From Thiobacillus denitrificans (GTDB lineage: Bacteria > Pseudomonadota > Gammaproteobacteria > Burkholderiales > Thiobacillaceae), in contig DHHQ01000013.1 of the NCBI GenBank assembly GCA_002403375.1, positions 41,161 through 105,160 of the forward strand: 64,000 bases of DNA, read 5' to 3'. Under the pieces are notes generated by a model, which worked only from the letters and a program-made list of their open reading frames with translations, made no database searches and was not told the DNA's origin. The translations under genes were made by a program, and so were the position numbers. Positions 54,584-64,000 of the stretch are shown in pieces (within the stretch, counting starts at the first letter, position 1; each line of letters begins with the position of its first letter).

Positions 54584-55117
54584 ATGTCGCATGAACGCGC
54601 AACCCTGGCAGGCGGGTGTTTCTGGTGCATCGAGACCGTCTTCAACCGCCTGCGCGGCGTCGAGTCCGCGGTGTCAGGCTACATGGGGGGGCACACCGAC
54701 AACCCCACCTACGAGGCCGTCTGCAGCGGCAACACCGGCCACGCCGAAGTCGTTCAGGTGAGCTTCGATCCCGACGTGATTTCGTATCGCGACCTGCTCG
54801 ACGTCTTCTTCACCCTGCACGACCCGACCCAGCTCAACCGCCAGGGCAACGACGTCGGCACCCAGTACCGCTCGGCGATCTTCTGGCACACGCCGGAGCA
54901 GAAAGCCGAGGCGGAGGCGGTGATCGCGGAGCTGGCGGCAGCGAAGCAGTTCGCCGCGCCGATCGTCACCGAAGTGACCGAGGCGACGACCTTCTATCCG
55001 GCCGAGGCCTACCACCAGCGCTACTTCGAGCAGAACCCCCAGCAGCCCTACTGCCAGGTCGTGGTGGCGCCGAAGGTCGCCAAGGCGCAGGCGAAGTTTG
55101 CCGCGCGACTGAAATAG
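54584..55117 (+). CDS. msrA: Peptide methionine sulfoxide reductase MsrA
   Basis: Reduces methionine-S-sulfoxide in proteins, using thioredoxin. The 177 aa enzyme has the active site GGCFWCIETVF (Cys12 nucleophile, Cys15), GYMGGHTDNPTYEAVCSGNTGHAEVVQV, and NDVGTQYRSAIFW. GGAG at 54573-54576 supports the ATG. No msrB is adjacent. Confidence 0.97.
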   Translation: MSHERATLAGGCFWCIETVFNRLRGVESAVSGYMGGHTDNPTYEAVCSGNTGHAEVVQVSFDPDVISYRDLLDVFFTLHDPTQLNRQGNDVGTQYRSAIFWHTPEQKAEAEAVIAELAAAKQFAAPIVTEVTEATTFYPAEAYHQRYFEQNPQQPYCQVVVAPKVAKAQAKFAARLK

Positions 55118-55217
55118 CCCCATCATTTCCGCCAGAGACCGGCGGCCAGCAGCCCCCGGCCGTCTTGCCCCGTTCGCCGGGAACATCGAAATCCATCTCT
55201 CGACTAGGAGTCCGACC

Positions 55218-55967
55218 GTGATTGCAGGAATGAAGAAGAAGCTTGTCGTGCTGGCCGTAAGCTGCCTGTTGTCTTCCGGAACCGCGCTGGCCGCGCTGTC
55301 GACCGGGGACCTGACCCGCCTGAAGGCGTCGGGACTCGGCGAAGGCGTCATCCGCTTCATGGTCGAGAACGATTACGCCGACGTCGACCGGGTGGTCAAG
55401 CTCAAGGAGGCAGGGTTCTCGGACGAGACGATCTCGGCGGTCGTCCGCAGCGATCTCAAGGCGGGCGCCGACGCAGGACCGGTGGCGCAGCCGGAGAACG
55501 CCGCGCAGGTCCGGCCCGCTGCCGAACCTGCAGCCCAGGCCGCGACCCAGGCGGCACCCCATGTCGCGGCCCCGGCGGCGGACGAAGTGGCGCTGCTGCG
55601 CACGACCGCGCAGGTGAAGATCGAGCAGTACCTGGTACGCGGCGAGCCGGTGATGCAGAACAGCCAGAACATCCCCGGCGCGACGGTGTCGCTGCTCGAA
55701 GGCGGGCGCCTGAAGATCGAGTGGGATCCTGCGAAGGTCCCCGCCGATTTCTTCCGGCGCAAGCCGTTTTCCAGCCCGTTCTACTGGGACCTGGACAAGA
55801 GCGACGGCCTCCACGGCGCGAACCCCAAGGACAACGCCTTCGTCCTGCGAACCGGGCATGCGCACCAGGGCCGCCCGGCGACGGGCAAGTCGCATTCCTG
55901 GGTCGTCCACCTCACGCCCGACAGCCCCGAACTGGCGAAACGGATCAGGGCGCAGCTGGCGGAATGA
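55218..55967 (+). CDS. Exported protein with paired helical repeats, unknown function
   Basis: A 249 aa precursor with a signal peptide (KKKLVVLAVSCLLSSGTALAA). The mature N-terminus has two similar helical segments, LKASGLGEGVIRFMVE and LKEAGFSDETISAVVR, about 28 residues apart. An Ala/Pro/Gln-rich linker (about 92-120) and a C-terminal beta-rich domain (ATVSLLEGGRLKIEWDP; FYWDLDKSDGLHGANPKDN) follow. I recognise no family. AGGAG at 55206-55210, 7 nt before GTG 55218, supports that start over ATG 55230. Confidence 0.78.
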   Translation: MIAGMKKKLVVLAVSCLLSSGTALAALSTGDLTRLKASGLGEGVIRFMVENDYADVDRVVKLKEAGFSDETISAVVRSDLKAGADAGPVAQPENAAQVRPAAEPAAQAATQAAPHVAAPAADEVALLRTTAQVKIEQYLVRGEPVMQNSQNIPGATVSLLEGGRLKIEWDPAKVPADFFRRKPFSSPFYWDLDKSDGLHGANPKDNAFVLRTGHAHQGRPATGKSHSWVVHLTPDSPELAKRIRAQLAE

Positions 55968-56126
55968 GCCGGTCGGCCGTCGCGCCGGCCTTCGCGCAGT
56001 GGCCGAGGCTGCCGGCAGCGCAGCCGCACGCAGGCCCCGCTGCGCTTCGTGGCGGCGAACGCAGCGGGAGAGGTCCGCGGGCGCCTCGGGCAAGCTTGAA
56101 GCCCCGTCGAACGCGAGCGGCGCCGT

Positions 56127-56960
56127 TCACTCGCCCAGCGAGCCCCATTCCTTGAACTGGCGCTCCATGTCCTTTTCCTCGGCCTCGATCGAGTCCGGCC
56201 CGGTGTCGGGACACTCGGTGACCTGCGCGGCGTCGCCCGGTGGCGGAGCGTCTTCCGCGCCGGTCCGTGCCGTGGGCTGGGGCGAGGCGCCGTCCCACGC
56301 GAAGCGGTTCCTGAAGGTGGGCGGGTCCGGCAGGCAGTCGTACTTGTAGATCGGCGGCCAGCCCGTCTCGAACGGCAGGAAGGCGATGGTCTTCTCGAAC
56401 ACCAGCGGCTCGCCCGTCGGCGTGGGCGGCAGCGGCGGCATGGCGCGAATCGCCTGCAAGGCGAGCTGCTCGACGGCATCCGAGGTCGACCACAGCACGT
56501 CCGCCTTCGCGAGCTTGCCGTCGGGCGCGATCTCGATGCGGAATCGCACCAGGCCCTGCCGCTCGCCTGCCACCGCCGTCCCCATCATGCTGCGCACCTG
56601 CTGGCCCCAGGTGTGGCGGTAGCGCTTGCTGTTCTTGAGCGTGTAGGTCGAGGCGAGCGCCCATTCCTCCGCGGTGGGCGCGGACGGCGCGGCCATGGTG
56701 GCCGGCGTCTTCTCGGGCACGGGTGGGGCGGGTGCATCCGGCACGCGAACGCGTTGCGTCTCCCCGCGTGGCGGCGTCGGGGCGGGGCGGACAGGCTTCA
56801 CCGGCAGCTCAGGCGCAGGCGCGAGCTCGACCTGTAACGGCTCCTGGACTGTCGGGGGTGGAGCGGGCGGCGCCTGGAACTTTTCCAGCACCAGCAGGCT
56901 GGCGTGAACGCCCAGCGACAGCGCGAGGGCCAGGAGCAAGCGGAACCTGACGAGGGGCAT
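56127..56960 (-). CDS. TonB-like energy-transducer protein with extended C-terminus
   Basis: A 277 aa protein (GTG 56981 would add seven residues). There is one N-terminal membrane segment (LLLALALSLGVHASLLVLEKF), a Pro-rich periplasmic spacer (about 30-95), then a TonB C-terminal-like domain (VRFRIEIAPDGKLAKADVLWSTSDAVEQLALQAIRAMPPLP). Unlike typical TonB, it continues for ~75 further residues with two cysteines and an acidic end. TonB transmits energy from ExbBD to outer-membrane receptors; neither exbBD nor a receptor is present here. Confidence 0.75.
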   Translation of the reverse strand: MPLVRFRLLLALALSLGVHASLLVLEKFQAPPAPPPTVQEPLQVELAPAPELPVKPVRPAPTPPRGETQRVRVPDAPAPPVPEKTPATMAAPSAPTAEEWALASTYTLKNSKRYRHTWGQQVRSMMGTAVAGERQGLVRFRIEIAPDGKLAKADVLWSTSDAVEQLALQAIRAMPPLPPTPTGEPLVFEKTIAFLPFETGWPPIYKYDCLPDPPTFRNRFAWDGASPQPTARTGAEDAPPPGDAAQVTECPDTGPDSIEAEEKDMERQFKEWGSLGE

Positions 56961-57174
56961 GGGAGTGATGGGGAACGCCACCCTGGCGTGCCGGGGATGG
57001 GAAAGGAGGGAGCCCAGGAGCCTGAATTTTCCCTCAAGTGCCCGGAGGCGCTAATGGGTTCTTCCTACCGCCTTCCGGGCGCGAGTTTGTCTTGCCCCAC
57101 CGAAGAGAACCGGGACGGAATGCTGCGCTGCAAAACCCGAGGGGTCTTTGTTGACCGCCGCTTTCCCGGGATCG

Positions 57175-58119
57175 CTACAGGCTTGCGGACTCCATCCGGT
57201 TACGACCGTTCCGCTTGGCTTGGTACAGCAATTTGTCGACGGCCTCGACGAAGTGTCGAGGGTCCGCCCCGGCGACGTCCTCGATGGTCCCCACGCCCAT
57301 GCTGACGGTGACGAACTTGCCGATTGCGGAAGCTTCGTGCGGGATGTGCTGGTTCTCGATCAGGCGCAGGCAGCGCTCGGCGACCTTGCTCGCGGCATCG
57401 GCATCGGTCTCGGGCAGGATCAACGCGAACTCCTCACCGCCGAAACGGGCCACGATGTCCCTGGGGCGCGTCACCGCCAGCGCCAGCGTCTGGGCCACGT
57501 TCTTCAGGCACTCGTCACCCTGGGCATGGCCATAGCGGTCGTTGTACTGCTTGAAGAAATCCACATCCAGCATGATCAGCGAGAGCGGCTGTGCCGAGCG
57601 GCGCGCGCTGGCCCACTCGGTATCGAGGGTGGCATCGAATCGACGCCGGTTCGATACGCCTGTCAGCCCGTCCTTGAAGGAGAGGGCTTCCAGCTCCCTT
57701 TGCAGGCTGATCAATTTCTCTTCGGCTTTCTTGCGTTCGCTGATGTCGAACATGAAGCCGATCAAGGAATCCACTTCGCCAGCTTCGTTGCGCGCTACGT
57801 GCACGACGTCGCGGATCCAGACGTAACCGCTGTCCTTGGTCAGGGCCCGGTAATCGGCCTCGTGGTCGACGCCGGCCTTTGATTGCGAGATGCAGAAATT
57901 GACCACCTGCTCCCTGTCCTCGGGATGGATGCGCATGGCCCAGTCTTCCGCCGTCAGCCAGCTATCCTGACTCCAGCCCAGCAGGGGCTCGATCTGCGGG
58001 CCGATGTAGGCGAACTTCATCGTCGCCCAGTCGATCTTCCACGGGATGGCCCGGGTCGATTCCAGCAGCGTTCGGTAGACCGCGCTTTCGGTATCGAATT
58101 CGTTCTGTGTTTCCGACAT
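57175..58119 (-). CDS. PAS-GGDEF diguanylate cyclase
   Basis: A 314 aa cytosolic protein that should make cyclic di-GMP. Residues ~18-135 form a PAS/PAC sensor (YIGPQIEPLLGWSQDSW; GFMFDISERKKAEE), followed by a short coiled coil (EEKLISLQRELEAL) and a GGDEF domain with active-site RFGGEEFALIL. The inhibitory I-site RPRD lies five residues before it, so product feedback is likely. No membrane segment is visible, so the signal is probably cytosolic. Codon use is less GC-biased than in most of the window. A weak hairpin (57131-57150) lies past the stop. Confidence 0.93.
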   Translation of the reverse strand: MSETQNEFDTESAVYRTLLESTRAIPWKIDWATMKFAYIGPQIEPLLGWSQDSWLTAEDWAMRIHPEDREQVVNFCISQSKAGVDHEADYRALTKDSGYVWIRDVVHVARNEAGEVDSLIGFMFDISERKKAEEKLISLQRELEALSFKDGLTGVSNRRRFDATLDTEWASARRSAQPLSLIMLDVDFFKQYNDRYGHAQGDECLKNVAQTLALAVTRPRDIVARFGGEEFALILPETDADAASKVAERCLRLIENQHIPHEASAIGKFVTVSMGVGTIEDVAGADPRHFVEAVDKLLYQAKRNGRNRMESASL

Positions 58120-58170
58120 GCCGCACTCCTGGGACAGCGTTTACGAGAAAGCCGTTGCGAACCTGGACGG

Positions 58171-58977
58171 CTAAGCCTTCGAAGACAGATTCGTGTGAAC
58201 CGTGGGCGTGGCGTTCCAGAACCAGTAGAAGAACCCGTGCTCGGCCTGCAGCAGTGTCTTGGTCGTCAGGCTGTTCTGGTCGAGGTGCCCCCAGCACGCA
58301 CGGGCCGAGTTGCGATTGTTGTGCAGGTCCACGCATTCCTGGTCCGGGAGCGCCGGCTTGGGGGGAATGTAGAGTGCGCTGCCGCGCGGCACCCAGAGGT
58401 CCGCCAGCCGGATCTTGCCAAGCTTGGGCCAGTAGCGCCCGACCGAGATGACCAGAGGGAGCGCGGGGTCGATCGACGCAAAGACGTGCGGGAAGTCGTG
58501 GTGCTCGAGGTCGGTGCAGACAACGGTCAGCAGCTGGTTTCCGGTGCCCTGGTAGGGCGACCAGTGCCCGGCAAAGACGCCGTATTCGTATTCGATCTGG
58601 GAAAGTTCCGCGACGGGGCTGCTCAGCCGCACGCCTTGCCCCTTCTCGACCAGCGTGATGCCAAAGGCCGCGGCGACATCCCGGGTCGCCCACATGGGTT
58701 CGAAGACGACCTCGTCCGCGACGAATCCGAGCTGGGTTTCTACTCCGTACGGGGGCGTCTGTTTGACGCCGATCACCTCGGAAACGACGTATTCGCTGCC
58801 GATGGCCACGCTTGGGTCGGTCGTCGCCGGCACGAGCGAGATCCCCCCACCTGGAAGCGCCTCGACGAAGGTCGGGTGCCCGTCGTCGTTGTAGAAAAAG
58901 GGCGTTTGGGTGATGTCGACAGCCGTCTCGTCCTGCTCCCTGATGAAGATCGGCGCGTCGAAGTATCCCTGGGTCAT
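58171..58977 (-). CDS. Orphan cytosolic protein, unknown function
   Basis: A 268 aa reading frame with balanced amino-acid composition and no signal peptide or membrane segment. It is rich in aromatic and beta-prone residues (EYEYGVFAGHWSPYQGTG, VISVGRYWPKLGKIRLADLW, FFYWFWNATPTVH). I recognise no domain. It has three cysteines and several histidines in its second half. It lies 51 nt upstream of the PAS-GGDEF gene on the same strand, so the two may be co-transcribed. Base composition is lower in GC than in housekeeping neighbours, suggesting recent transfer. Confidence 0.7.
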   Translation of the reverse strand: MTQGYFDAPIFIREQDETAVDITQTPFFYNDDGHPTFVEALPGGGISLVPATTDPSVAIGSEYVVSEVIGVKQTPPYGVETQLGFVADEVVFEPMWATRDVAAAFGITLVEKGQGVRLSSPVAELSQIEYEYGVFAGHWSPYQGTGNQLLTVVCTDLEHHDFPHVFASIDPALPLVISVGRYWPKLGKIRLADLWVPRGSALYIPPKPALPDQECVDLHNNRNSARACWGHLDQNSLTTKTLLQAEHGFFYWFWNATPTVHTNLSSKA

Positions 58978-59408
58978 TGTGTCGTCTTCCTGCTTTTCTT
59001 CTTCTTGCCGTTCAGGCGTGGTCTAGGTTTTCGCGGTTGATCATCGCAGGTGTTTGAAGGCCAAGACAGAGCGGCCTCTAACGAGAAGCAAACCGCATGC
59101 CATTTCCCTGTACGGCGCAAATCCGCCAGCCGTCCTGGATTTCGTTGCACTACCCATTCGACCCACCACTTCCCGTGGCGATTTCTCGGCGCTACAGTGC
59201 TGCTTTCTCGGCGGCCCGGGGGCCTGGCCACCGATATTCAACGACGCTTGGTGCCCGGTAGATCCGGGTGACTGGATGGCTTCACCGAGAATGGGGAATC
59301 AGGCCCGGTTCGTGGAAAGCCAGCACTTGATTCGAATTCAAGACATCTGAACGGCGGCAGGGGCCGAGAGAAACCGGCGTCGTGCCCAAGCAGGCAGTCT
59401 GCTATTGA
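58978..59408. other. Intergenic region without a supported gene
   Basis: These 431 bp are clearly lower in GC than the rest of the window. A 98-codon plus-strand frame (59054-59350, TTG start) and two minus-strand frames exist, but none has a ribosome site or a recognisable product. A short T-arm-like palindrome (CTTGA-TTCGAAT-TCAAG, 59326-59342) occurs without the rest of a tRNA. The promoter of the minus-strand orphan gene should lie in the left part. Confidence 0.5.
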
Positions 59409-61136
<1,728 letters not shown>

Positions 61137-61174
61137 GGTGGCGTGCGGTGCGGGAAAGGCGGAATTGTAGCGGT

Positions 61175-62251
61175 TCAGCAGATGATGCCGCCGCCGAGGC
61201 AGACGTCGCCGTCGTATAAAACGACCGACTGGCCCGGCGTGACCGCCCACTGGGGTGACTCGAACGCGAGCTCGAGCGTGTCGGCGTCCAGCTTCGTGAT
61301 GCGGCAGGCCGCGTCGGTCTGGCGGTAGCGCGTCTTCGCGGTGTAGGGCTTGTCCGGATCGGGTGCCGCGCCGGCGATCCAGTTGAGCTGGCCGGCGGCG
61401 AGCGTCGTGCGCTGCAGCAGCGGATGGTCGTGGCCCTGCACGACGATCAGGGTATTCGTCGCCATGTCCTTCGCGGCGACGAACCAAGGGTCCTCGCTGC
61501 CGCCTTTCTGCCCGCCGATGCCGAGACCCTGGCGCTGGCCGAGGGTGTAGTACATCAGCCCCTGGTGGCGACCGACCACGCGCCCTTCGGGCGTCTTCAC
61601 GTCGCCGGGGTCGCGCGGCAGGTAGCGCTCGAGAAACTCACGGAAGTTGCGCTCGCCGATGAAGCAGATGCCGGTCGAGTCCTTCTTGGCGGCGTTGGGC
61701 AGGCCGATCTTTCCTGCGATCTCGCGAACCTCCGGCTTCGGCAGGCGGGCGAGCGGGAACAGGGCAGGCGAGAGCTGCGCCTGGCTGAGGCGATAGAGGA
61801 AGTAGCTCTGGTCCTTGTTCGTGTCGAGCGCGCGCAGCAGCGTCGCGCGGCCGGCGTCGTCGGCGCCCTTGCCGACGTAGTGGCCGGTGGCGATGTACTC
61901 GGCGCCGCGCGCCATCGCGTCGTCGAGGAAGGCCTTGAACTTGATCTCGGCGTTGCACAGCACGTCCGGGTTGGGCGTGCGCCCGGCCTGGTATTCGGCG
62001 AGGAAATAGCTGAATACGCGTTCCTTGTACTCGGCGGCGAAGTTGACCGCCTCGACCTCGATGCCGAGCACGTCGGCGACGGCGAGCACGTCCAGGAAGT
62101 CTTGCCGTGCGGTGCAGTGCTCGGTGTTGTCGTCGTCGTCCCAGTTCTTCATGAACACGCCGAGCACGTCGAAGCCCTGCTGCTTCAGCAGATACGCGGC
62201 GACTGCGGAGTCGACGCCGCCCGACATCCCCACGACGACCTTGGTGCTCAT
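61175..62251 (-). CDS. mnmA: tRNA-specific 2-thiouridylase MnmA
   Basis: Adds sulfur to the wobble U34 of Lys, Glu and Gln tRNAs. The 358 aa protein has the PP-loop GMSGGVDSAVAAY (8-20), nucleophile Cys99 (NPDVLCNAEIKF) and persulfide-accepting Cys196 (DSTGICFIGERNF). The C-terminal barrel ends DVCLGGGIIC. It overlaps nudJ by 4 bp (ATGA). The order rluE-nudJ-mnmA next to icd matches E. coli. Confidence 0.98.
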   Translation of the reverse strand: MSTKVVVGMSGGVDSAVAAYLLKQQGFDVLGVFMKNWDDDDNTEHCTARQDFLDVLAVADVLGIEVEAVNFAAEYKERVFSYFLAEYQAGRTPNPDVLCNAEIKFKAFLDDAMARGAEYIATGHYVGKGADDAGRATLLRALDTNKDQSYFLYRLSQAQLSPALFPLARLPKPEVREIAGKIGLPNAAKKDSTGICFIGERNFREFLERYLPRDPGDVKTPEGRVVGRHQGLMYYTLGQRQGLGIGGQKGGSEDPWFVAAKDMATNTLIVVQGHDHPLLQRTTLAAGQLNWIAGAAPDPDKPYTAKTRYRQTDAACRITKLDADTLELAFESPQWAVTPGQSVVLYDGDVCLGGGIIC

Positions 62252-62697
62252 GCGTGCCTCACGAAGTCGAGCGGGAAGCGTCGGCCGGCGAGGTAATCCT
62301 CGACGCAGCGCATCACCAGCGGGCTGCGGTGCGGCGTGGGGTGCGCGGCAAGTTCCTCCGGCGTCAGCCACAGCGCGCGCACGATGCCGTCGTCGAGCGT
62401 GCGTTCCGCGTCGAAGCCGGCGACTTCACAGACATAGGCGAAGCGCAGGTAGGTGATGTCTCGCCGCGGGTAGTGGGTGCTGTAGCAGCCGACGAGAGCG
62501 GTGGGCTCGACACGGTGCGCGGTCTCCTCGAGCGCCTCGCGGCGCACCGCCTCGATCAGCGTTTCATTGCGCTCCCAGTGGCCGGCGGGCTGGTTGAGGC
62601 GCAGGCCCTCGGCGGTGTGCTCCTCGACGAGGAGGAACCGGCCGTCCTGCTCGGTGATCGCCGCCACGACGACGTGCGGCATCCATTTGTCAGACAT
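62248..62697 (-). CDS. nudJ: NudJ-like Nudix phosphatase
   Basis: A 149 aa Nudix hydrolase; E. coli NudJ acts on HMP-pyrophosphate (thiamin precursor) and nucleoside phosphates. The Nudix box is GHWERNETLIEAVRREALEE, with the REUxEE core intact, but it ends TAHRV where the consensus has xGU; the glycine is replaced by alanine. It overlaps rluE by 8 nt and mnmA by 4, an operon conserved with E. coli. Confidence 0.92.
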   Translation of the reverse strand: MSDKWMPHVVVAAITEQDGRFLLVEEHTAEGLRLNQPAGHWERNETLIEAVRREALEETAHRVEPTALVGCYSTHYPRRDITYLRFAYVCEVAGFDAERTLDDGIVRALWLTPEELAAHPTPHRSPLVMRCVEDYLAGRRFPLDFVRHA

Positions 62698-63232
62698 GAA
62701 GTTCTTTCCATTCTCCGGGCTGAAGCGTGCCCAGCTTCCATTCGCCGACGGCGGCGCGGACGAGGCGCAGCGTCGGAAAGCCGATCTTCGCCGTCATGCG
62801 CCGCACCTGGCGGTTCTTGCCTTCCTTGATCACCAGCTCGATCCACGTGGCAGGGATCGCCGCGCGGTAGCGGATCGGCGGGTTGCGCGGCCAGAGATTC
62901 GCGGGCTCGTCGATCAGCCGCGCCTGCGCCGGGCGGGTGACGAAGTCGCCGAGATCGACGCCCCGGCGTAGCGGCTCGAGGTCGGCGTCGGCCGGCGATC
63001 CCTCGACCTGCGCCCAGTACGTCTTCGGCAGCTTGTGGCGCGGGTCGGCGATGCGGGCCTGCAGCGCGCCGTCATCGGTTAAAATCAGCAGCCCCTCGCT
63101 GTCGGCGTCGAGCCGCCCGGCCGCATACACGCCAGGCACGTCGAGGTGGTCGCGCAGGCCCTGCCAGCGCCCTTCCGGGGTGAACTGGCTCAGCACGCCG
63201 TAGGGTTTGTTGAACAGGATCAATCGCGCCAC
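62690..63232 (-). CDS. rluE: 23S rRNA pseudouridine(2457) synthase RluE
   Basis: RsuA-family pseudouridine synthase without an S4 domain; 180 aa from GTG 63232 (ATG 63262 or 63286 would extend it). It starts ARLILFNKPYGVLSQFTPEG and has the catalytic AAGRLDADSEGLLILT. The stretch WPRNPPIRYRAAIPATW and KEGKNRQVRRMTAKIGFPTLRL match E. coli RluE closely. A TAAAAT -10-like element (63266-63261, minus strand) lies inside the longer versions, which is why I favour GTG 63232. Confidence 0.92.
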   Translation of the reverse strand: MARLILFNKPYGVLSQFTPEGRWQGLRDHLDVPGVYAAGRLDADSEGLLILTDDGALQARIADPRHKLPKTYWAQVEGSPADADLEPLRRGVDLGDFVTRPAQARLIDEPANLWPRNPPIRYRAAIPATWIELVIKEGKNRQVRRMTAKIGFPTLRLVRAAVGEWKLGTLQPGEWKELHV

Positions 63233-63300
63233 GCTGCAGACACTTTTCGCAAAGACGCCCATTTTACCGTTTACCCGAGCATCCACCTGACAATCGAGCC

Positions 63301-64000
63301 ATGACCTACCAGCACATCCAGATCCCCGCCGACGGCCAGAAGATCACCGTCAACGCCGACAACACCCTCAACGTGCCCGACACGCCGATCATCCCCTTCA
63401 TCGAGGGCGACGGCACCGGCGTCGACATCACGCCGGCGATGAGGAAGGTCGTCGACGCCGCGGTCGCCAAGGCCTACGGCGGCAGGAAGCAGATCGCCTG
63501 GATGGAGGTGTTCGCCGGCGAGAAGGCGGTCAGGGTCTACGGCGGCGACCAGTGGCTGCCGGAAGAAACCGTGCAGGCGGTGAAGGACTATGTGATCTCG
63601 ATCAAGGGTCCGCTCACCACGCCGACCTCGGGCGGCATCCGCTCGCTCAACGTCGCGCTGCGCCAGATGCTCGATCTCTACGTCTGCCTGCGTCCGGTGC
63701 GCTATTTCCAGGGCGTGCCCAGCCCGGTGAAGGCGCCGGAGAAGGTCGACATGGTGATCTTCCGCGAGAACACCGAGGACATCTACGCCGGCGTAGAGTG
63801 GGAAGCCAACTCCGACGAGGCGAAGCGCGTCATCAAGTACCTGCAGCGGCAGATGGGCGTGAAGAAGATCCGCTTCCCCGCGACGTCCGCGATCGGCATC
63901 AAGCCGGTGTCGATCGAAGGCTCCGAGCGGCTGATCCGCAAGGCGATCCAGTACGCGATCGACAACAATCGCCGCTCGGTGACGCTGGTGCACAAGGGCA
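63301..64000 (+). CDS. icd: Isocitrate dehydrogenase, NADP-dependent (partial, N-terminal 233 codons)
   Basis: TCA-cycle enzyme that oxidatively decarboxylates isocitrate to 2-oxoglutarate, the carbon skeleton sensed by GlnB. The frame from ATG 63301 is open to the window end. It shows TPIIPFIEGDGTGVDITPAM, IKGPLTTPTSGGIRSLNV with the serine phosphorylated by AceK in E. coli, VCLRPVRYFQGVPSPVKAPE and FRENTEDIYAGVEWE, all characteristic of the homodimeric E. coli-type enzyme. It is divergent from rluE-nudJ-mnmA, as in E. coli. Confidence 0.97.
   Translation, partial: MTYQHIQIPADGQKITVNADNTLNVPDTPIIPFIEGDGTGVDITPAMRKVVDAAVAKAYGGRKQIAWMEVFAGEKAVRVYGGDQWLPEETVQAVKDYVISIKGPLTTPTSGGIRSLNVALRQMLDLYVCLRPVRYFQGVPSPVKAPEKVDMVIFRENTEDIYAGVEWEANSDEAKRVIKYLQRQMGVKKIRFPATSAIGIKPVSIEGSERLIRKAIQYAIDNNRRSVTLVHKG

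Noticed and set aside
57131..57150. Hairpin past the PAS-GGDEF stop as a terminator
   Set aside because: Only four contiguous pairs and a mismatch; too weak to call.
59326..59342. T-arm-like palindrome CTTGA-TTCGAAT-TCAAG suggesting a tRNA or an attachment-site remnant
   Set aside because: No matching acceptor stem, anticodon arm or CCA end is found around it, and no integrase is nearby.
59054..59350. 98-codon plus-strand frame in the gap before glnS
   Set aside because: It has a TTG start, no ribosome site, no recognisable motif, and lies in atypical DNA. It is kept only as part of the intergenic note.

Overview
The window is chromosomal DNA of a high-GC Gram-negative bacterium, most likely a betaproteobacterium of the Thiobacillus / Nitrosomonadales-Rhodocyclales type. 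This is inferred from gene order (glnD-map; rpsB-tsf-pyrH-frr-uppS-cdsA-dxr-rseP-bamA-skp-lpxD-fabZ-lpxA-lpxB-rnhB; surE-pcm-nlpD-rpoS; icd / rluE-nudJ-mnmA), from complete outer-membrane assembly and lipid A genes, and from strong G/C bias at third codon positions. Genes are tightly packed, and many neighbours share 4-bp ATGA, GTGA or TTGA stop/start overlaps. No rRNA, tRNA, CRISPR array, insertion sequence or prophage was seen. The window opens inside glnD and closes inside icd.

Layout. 0-2 kb: glnD (partial) and map on the minus strand, then a small secreted proline-rich protein. 2.3-4.4 kb: an OmpR/EnvZ-type two-component system. 4.4-18.8 kb: a long plus-strand block for translation (S2, EF-Ts, RRF), UMP kinase, isoprenoid/undecaprenyl and phospholipid precursors, RseP, BamA, Skp and lipid A, ending in rnhB. 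rpsB has a clear sigma70 promoter and a leader that can form a pseudoknot next to its Shine-Dalgarno sequence. 18.8-20.6 kb: small membrane and redox genes and a CaCA exchanger. 20.65-25.5 kb: a compact minus-strand operon of three enzymes (FemAB-like acyltransferase; sterol-desaturase-type hydroxylase fused to a GH3-type acyl-amide synthetase; enolase-superfamily epimerase). This is the best candidate in the window for an undescribed pathway. 25.5-36.6 kb: sucCD, nadE-glnB, bamD, rluD-pgeF, a globin, a GNAT enzyme with nadC, and clpB. 36.8-38.6 kb: a VWA-domain lipoprotein with a heavily structured upstream region. 38.6-44.1 kb: tamA-tamB. 44.1-48.7 kb: surE-pcm-nlpD-rpoS, a yrfG-like nucleotidase and a c-type cytochrome. 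48.7-55.1 kb: a small Mth938-like gene, alaA-hom-thrC, a UDG-like gene, a GST and msrA. 55.2-59.4 kb: accessory genes (a periplasmic protein, a TonB-like protein, a PAS-GGDEF diguanylate cyclase and an orphan gene), part of it visibly lower in GC. 59.4-64 kb: glnS, mnmA, nudJ and rluE on the minus strand, divergent from icd.

How the genes fit together. Cell-envelope biogenesis dominates: BamA, BamD, Skp and TamA/TamB for outer-membrane proteins; LpxD, FabZ, LpxA and LpxB for lipid A; UppS, Dxr and CdsA for carrier lipid and phospholipid; RseP for envelope stress; NlpD and PgeF for peptidoglycan. GlnD and GlnB are the sensor enzyme and its PII target in nitrogen control. SucCD and Icd are TCA-cycle enzymes. 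AlaA, Hom and ThrC form an amino-acid block.
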